Assembly (NCBI GenBank): GCA_044360485.1
Contig: JBIKKG010000132.1
Location: forward strand, 1 to 8,772
Origin: UBA4615 sp044360485
Lineage (GTDB): Bacteria; Pseudomonadota; Gammaproteobacteria; Burkholderiales; Burkholderiaceae_E
Reading direction: 5' to 3'
Length of the DNA stretch: 8,772 nucleotides
A program made the translations under genes and the position numbers. Shown here one piece after another: positions 5,859 to 8,772 of the stretch. Under the pieces are notes generated by a model. It saw only the letters and a list, made by a program, of their open reading frames with translations, did not search any database and was not told the DNA's origin. Numbering within the stretch: the first letter of the stretch is position 1; every line of letters begins with the position of its first letter.

Positions 5859-6592
5859 CACACCCCATCGTCAAGACCGTCTCGAACATGGTGTTCGAGG
5901 GCAACATCGACAGCGCTGAGCGTGCACTCGCCATCGTGGCCGACCAGGAAGGCGATTTCGCACTGGCGCGGGTGATCGACGAAATGGCCCCGCGCGATCT
6001 GGTCGCCATCTTGCGCGAACATGACGCCTCGCGCGGCTCCATCATCAGCGAGCTGATCTCGCCTGCTCAGTTCCTGGCGGCGGTCAGCCTGGAGTCGGGC
6101 TATCGCGAGCGCGGCCACGAGTCGCTCAAGGGCATGATCAACGCGGTCGTCTTTGCCGACAACGCACGCACCGACGATTTCATCGAAACGCTGGGCAGTA
6201 CGCCCGAAGGCGTGGCTGCACTGGTTGACTATTTCGCAGACCGCCACGAGGAAATCGAATACTTTTTTCGCAACGGCACCTACTCCGAATTCGAGGGCGA
6301 AGACTTCTCCGGCATCCCTGCCGAGGACAGTGACCTCGATGTCGGTGAGCCTAATGACCGCCTGCGCCGCACGATGGTGCGGCAAAGCGAAGTCGAAGAC
6401 CACGACTGGCGCGAATTGGGTTGGCGGCTGCGCGCAGACCACTACGAGATCTTTCGGGAAATCCTGGAAATTCTGCGTCGCAGGTATCGGCAGGCGCTGG
6501 CCGAACAGGCTCAGGCGGCAGTGCTGGCGGCGGCTGCCGCCGCAGCCGCTGCGGCAGCGAGCGCCGAAGACGATGAGGATGATGTGCTGTGA
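5855..6592 (+). CDS. Unknown helical protein with poly-alanine and acidic C-terminus, J-domain operon gene 3
   Basis: This 245-residue protein is not one I recognise. It is predicted mostly helical, for example ALARVIDEMAPRDLVAILRE near residues 36-55 and a long helix in the last third (WRELGWRLRADHYEIFREIL onward). The end is unusual: eleven consecutive alanines, then SAEDDEDDVL. The alanine codons are mixed (GCG, GCC, GCT, GCA). The start ATG overlaps the previous stop by four bases, and the TGA overlaps the next gene's GTG (GTGA, 6589-6592). A weak AGG at 5844-5846 is the only upstream ribosome binding site. The repeated LxxxL and acidic pattern resembles many helical-repeat proteins and does not allow a family assignment. 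Confidence 0.85.
   Translation: MTHPIVKTVSNMVFEGNIDSAERALAIVADQEGDFALARVIDEMAPRDLVAILREHDASRGSIISELISPAQFLAAVSLESGYRERGHESLKGMINAVVFADNARTDDFIETLGSTPEGVAALVDYFADRHEEIEYFFRNGTYSEFEGEDFSGIPAEDSDLDVGEPNDRLRRTMVRQSEVEDHDWRELGWRLRADHYEIFREILEILRRRYRQALAEQAQAAVLAAAAAAAAAAASAEDDEDDVL
6527..6552 (+). repeat. Hairpin within the poly-alanine coding tract
   Basis: GCGGCTGC (6530-6537) and GCAGCCGC (6542-6549) are perfect inverted copies around a four-base loop. The stem extends outward by a G-U pair and two G-C pairs to 6527 and 6552. It lies 37 bases before the GTG start of the last operon gene. It may be a by-product of alternating GCN codons, or may slow ribosomes before the overlap. Confidence 0.4.
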
Positions 6593-7806
6593 ACCGTCTG
6601 GCCACCCGCGACGATCGCACGCTCTTTGAACGCGCCTGGGCACACGGCACGGCAGCCGGCATCATCACCCCCGAAGTGCGTGCGGCCATCATCCAGGAAG
6701 GCACGCGCGCCATGCGCAAAATCGCCTCGATCCTGGGCTCGGAGAATCTGCGTGCCGACCTCGACCGTGCGCAGCGCAGCATGCTGGGACTGGTCAACTT
6801 GCATCTGCAGGAAGTGAGCGCAGGCGATCTGCGCCTGGCCGCACGATCGATCGCCGATCGCGGACTGCTGGCGCACACTCGCGGGGCTTCGCAATCCATC
6901 AAGCGCATCCTGGCGAGCCGCGAAGGGGCCGACCCCGACCAACTCGACACCGAACAGAAGCGCCGCTTTGAAGAAGAAGTGGTGTCCGCCTGGGCGCGCT
7001 ACAGCTTCGAAGAATTCCGCGCGCAGCAAGAAGAAGCCGACCGTGTGCGCGCCCGCCGTGAAGCCGCCCGCGCCTTGTCTGCAACCCTGAGCGGCCGTGC
7101 CCCCGAGGCCTGGCACGAGCCTGAGCAAATCATCATGACCGGGCTCTTCGTGCTGGCAGTGGGCCGCACTAAGGCCTGGCCGCGTCACTCGGGCGAACTG
7201 GAAACGCTGCTGGCTGCTGCCCGCAAGGCGCCAGCCAAGCTCGGAAAACCGCCGCGCGCACTGCCGCCTGCACACAAAGCCGAGTTGGAGGCCGTCTGGG
7301 TCCAGATGGCGCCTGCACTGGCGGCGCTCATCACCGACCCGAGCACGCCGCTGCATGTGCTGGCTGCCGGCGATCCGTCGGTGAACCGCCTGCATGAGCT
7401 GCTGGCCTTGCCTGACGATGCGCTCGATGAAGTGGCCGACCTCGACGAACGCACCACCACGCATTGGCAGTCGCTGACCCGCGGACACACCGATGAACCG
7501 CGTCTGCTGCTCGTGATGCTGCAAGGCGTGATGGGCATCACCGACAAAGCGCCCTTCAGCCAGCGCACTGCCGATCGACTGCTCGACACCGAACTGGTCT
7601 CGCGCCCGCCCAAGTCCAAAGCACGCAACTGGCTTGAACACAATGCGCCTCACCGCATGCAGGCCGATCTGCTCGAACTCTGGGATGACTTCTGGGACGA
7701 GCGTGAATCGTCCCTGCATGAAGACGCCAGCGCTGAAGACTATCGAGCCTTTGCGCAAGACTGGTTCCCGATGCGCGCACCGGGCAAGTCGAAAAAATCC
7801 GCATAA
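6589..7806 (+). CDS. Unknown 405-residue helical protein, last gene of the J-domain operon
   Basis: I do not recognise this protein. It is rich in Ala, Arg, Glu and Leu and appears almost wholly helical. Residues about 121-165 (EQKRRFEEEVVSAWARYSFE, then RAQQEEADRVRARREAARAL) have strong coiled-coil character. A later segment, about 178-190 (PEQIIMTGLFVLAVG), is the most hydrophobic but too short and isolated to call a membrane helix. The C-terminus is basic (APGKSKKSA), in contrast to the acidic tails of the two preceding products, which could allow charge-based contact. The start is GTG 6589, which overlaps the previous stop in GTGA, with GAGGA at 6575-6579 nine bases upstream. The frame, the overlap and the ribosome binding site agree. 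There is no catalytic motif that I can see. Confidence 0.87.
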   Translation: MNRLATRDDRTLFERAWAHGTAAGIITPEVRAAIIQEGTRAMRKIASILGSENLRADLDRAQRSMLGLVNLHLQEVSAGDLRLAARSIADRGLLAHTRGASQSIKRILASREGADPDQLDTEQKRRFEEEVVSAWARYSFEEFRAQQEEADRVRARREAARALSATLSGRAPEAWHEPEQIIMTGLFVLAVGRTKAWPRHSGELETLLAAARKAPAKLGKPPRALPPAHKAELEAVWVQMAPALAALITDPSTPLHVLAAGDPSVNRLHELLALPDDALDEVADLDERTTTHWQSLTRGHTDEPRLLLVMLQGVMGITDKAPFSQRTADRLLDTELVSRPPKSKARNWLEHNAPHRMQADLLELWDDFWDERESSLHEDASAEDYRAFAQDWFPMRAPGKSKKSA

Positions 7807-7822
7807 GGTTGGCGCCGCACAA

Positions 7823-7855
7823 CGCCTGCATGCTGAGGCTCACCCGCATCAGGCG
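7823..7855 (+). terminator. Bulged hairpin after the J-domain operon, possible terminator
   Basis: CGCCTG (7823-7828) pairs with CAGGCG (7850-7855), and ATGC (7830-7833) pairs with GCAT (7846-7849). C7829 is bulged and the loop is 12 bases. It starts 17 bases after the operon's stop codon and precedes recC. No T tract follows, so it may be a Rho-associated or 3'-end-protecting stem instead of an intrinsic terminator. Confidence 0.4.
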
Positions 7856-7923
7856 ATCGGCCCAAGGCGCATCGGAGGGCTGTGGCTCACGCCATGAGCC
7901 ATCCCCGGGGTAACCTGCTGCTC

Positions 7924-8772
7924 ATGCTGCACCTGCATTTCTCCAACCGCTACGAACGCCTGCGCCACAAGCTGCTCGAGCGTCTGGACCGCACCCCGGT
8001 CGATCCCTTCGTTGCTCAGCAGATCATCGTCCCCAATACCGCACTGCGCCGTGACCTCACACTGGCAGCGGCCGAGCGATATGGCATTGTCGCCAACCTG
8101 CAGTTCGGATATCTGGCGCAGTGGTTGTGGCGCCAGATCGGACGGGTCACGCATGTGGCCGAGGACTCCCCCTTCGCCGCCCCAGTCCTGACCTGGCGGG
8201 TCTATCAGACACTTGAAGAGTCCAACTGGATGCGAGCCCATCCTCGTCTTCAGGCCTGGCTGCAGGAGTCCGACGACGTCATGCGTCTGGAATTCGCGCA
8301 GAAGGTGGCCGGTCTGCTCGAAAGCTACGTCACCTATCGACCGTTCTGGCTCGAACGATGGCAACAAGGCCTGCCGGCCGGTCCAGCGCATGCCTCCCCA
8401 GATGCGCTGGCCGATCAGGCCTGGCAGGCCGACCTCTGGCGACGCCTCAATGCACAACTGGCCCTGCCCACCCAGGACCCGGTCAAAGCCTTCATCGCTG
8501 CGTTGAGCCACATGAGCCCGGAAGAGGCTCAGTCCTTAGGACTGCCAACCGAAGCGCATGTGTTCGCGCTGCCCGCCATTGCGCCGCTGCATCTCGATCT
8601 GCTGCGAGCCCTCGGTCAGGTCTGCACCTTGCACCTGTATGTGCTCAACCCCTGCGAGGCCTTCTGGTTCGACCTGCTCGCCCCGCGCACGCTCACCTGG
8701 CTCAAGCAGCGGGGTGGCGCCAGTAGCTCGGCCGGCCATGAGGCCGGGCATGCGTTACTCAACGCATGGGGG
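7924..8772 (+). CDS. recC: Exodeoxyribonuclease V gamma subunit RecC, N-terminal part
   Basis: RecC is the subunit of the RecBCD helicase-nuclease that recognises Chi and feeds single strands to RecB and RecD during double-strand break repair. The visible 283 codons match the N-terminal helicase-like domain. MLHLHFSNRYERL aligns with the E. coli start MLRVYHSNRLDVL, followed by DPFVAQQIIVPN, an ANLQFGYLAQWLWRQI segment corresponding to E. coli ANIDFPLPASFIW, and a VAGLLESYVTYRPFWLERW segment corresponding to the E. coli AADLFDQYLVYRPDWLAQW. Full-length RecC is about 1100 residues, so roughly three quarters lies beyond the right edge. ATG 7924 was chosen by alignment with E. coli. An in-frame ATG at 7894, with GGAGGG at 7874-7879 upstream, would add ten residues (MSHPRGNLLL) and is a real alternative. 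recB and recD would be expected downstream. Confidence 0.9.
   Translation, partial: MLHLHFSNRYERLRHKLLERLDRTPVDPFVAQQIIVPNTALRRDLTLAAAERYGIVANLQFGYLAQWLWRQIGRVTHVAEDSPFAAPVLTWRVYQTLEESNWMRAHPRLQAWLQESDDVMRLEFAQKVAGLLESYVTYRPFWLERWQQGLPAGPAHASPDALADQAWQADLWRRLNAQLALPTQDPVKAFIAALSHMSPEEAQSLGLPTEAHVFALPAIAPLHLDLLRALGQVCTLHLYVLNPCEAFWFDLLAPRTLTWLKQRGGASSSAGHEAGHALLNAWG

Noticed and set aside
5555..6643. Long minus-strand open frame (362 codons) opposite the J-domain operon
   Set aside because: It lies antisense to coupled genes with good overlaps and ribosome binding sites. Its product is low-complexity and looks like the reverse of GC-rich coding DNA, with no recognisable motif.
6511..7758. Minus-strand open frame of 415 codons opposite the last operon gene
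   Set aside because: The plus-strand frame is placed by a GTGA overlap and a GAGGA site. The antisense frame ends in poly-Ser/poly-Ala produced by the complement of the alanine tract, and shows no domain.

Overview
The window is GC-rich, densely coded bacterial DNA. It most resembles a betaproteobacterium (Burkholderiales-like): it carries recC of a RecBCD enzyme and uses GC-rich third positions. I place the lineage only tentatively. There are eight genuine protein genes plus one cut off at each end. I see no rRNA, tRNA, CRISPR array or insertion sequence. No stretch longer than about 250 bases lacks a gene.

Layout. (1) Positions 1-2464, minus strand: a classical SDR oxidoreductase, followed downstream by an N-acyl-D-amino-acid-deacylase-like amidohydrolase whose C-terminal end lies beyond the left edge. 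(2) Positions 2465-2713: a divergent intergenic region with a good sigma70-type promoter (TTGACC, 17 nt, TACCAT) and, just upstream of it, a 10+5+10 imperfect dyad that looks like an operator. (3) Positions 2714-4820, plus strand: a cytoplasmic seven-bladed Asp-box (BNR) propeller protein, then a thioredoxin-fold selenoprotein. The selenoprotein looks like two open reading frames split by an in-frame UGA at 4125-4127. That UGA sits where the active-site Cys belongs (ATWASW-U-GCRADL) and is followed by a SECIS-like hairpin with a bulged U and a GU-containing loop. (4) Positions 4905-7806, plus strand: after a hairpin and a perfect TATAAT box comes a four-gene operon. It holds a minimal J-domain cochaperone and three proteins I do not recognise, joined by 4-base stop/start overlaps. 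Two of the three have very acidic C-terminal tails, and one of those tails is preceded by an 11-alanine run. (5) From 7924 to the right edge: the N-terminal quarter of RecC.

The most important point for a reader is that 3714-4820 is one gene. Standard annotation would truncate it at UGA or report two fragments. The BNR propeller and the selenoprotein probably share a promoter and may work together. The J-domain operon looks like a dedicated cochaperone with its own clients or partners, but nothing in the sequence reveals what it does.
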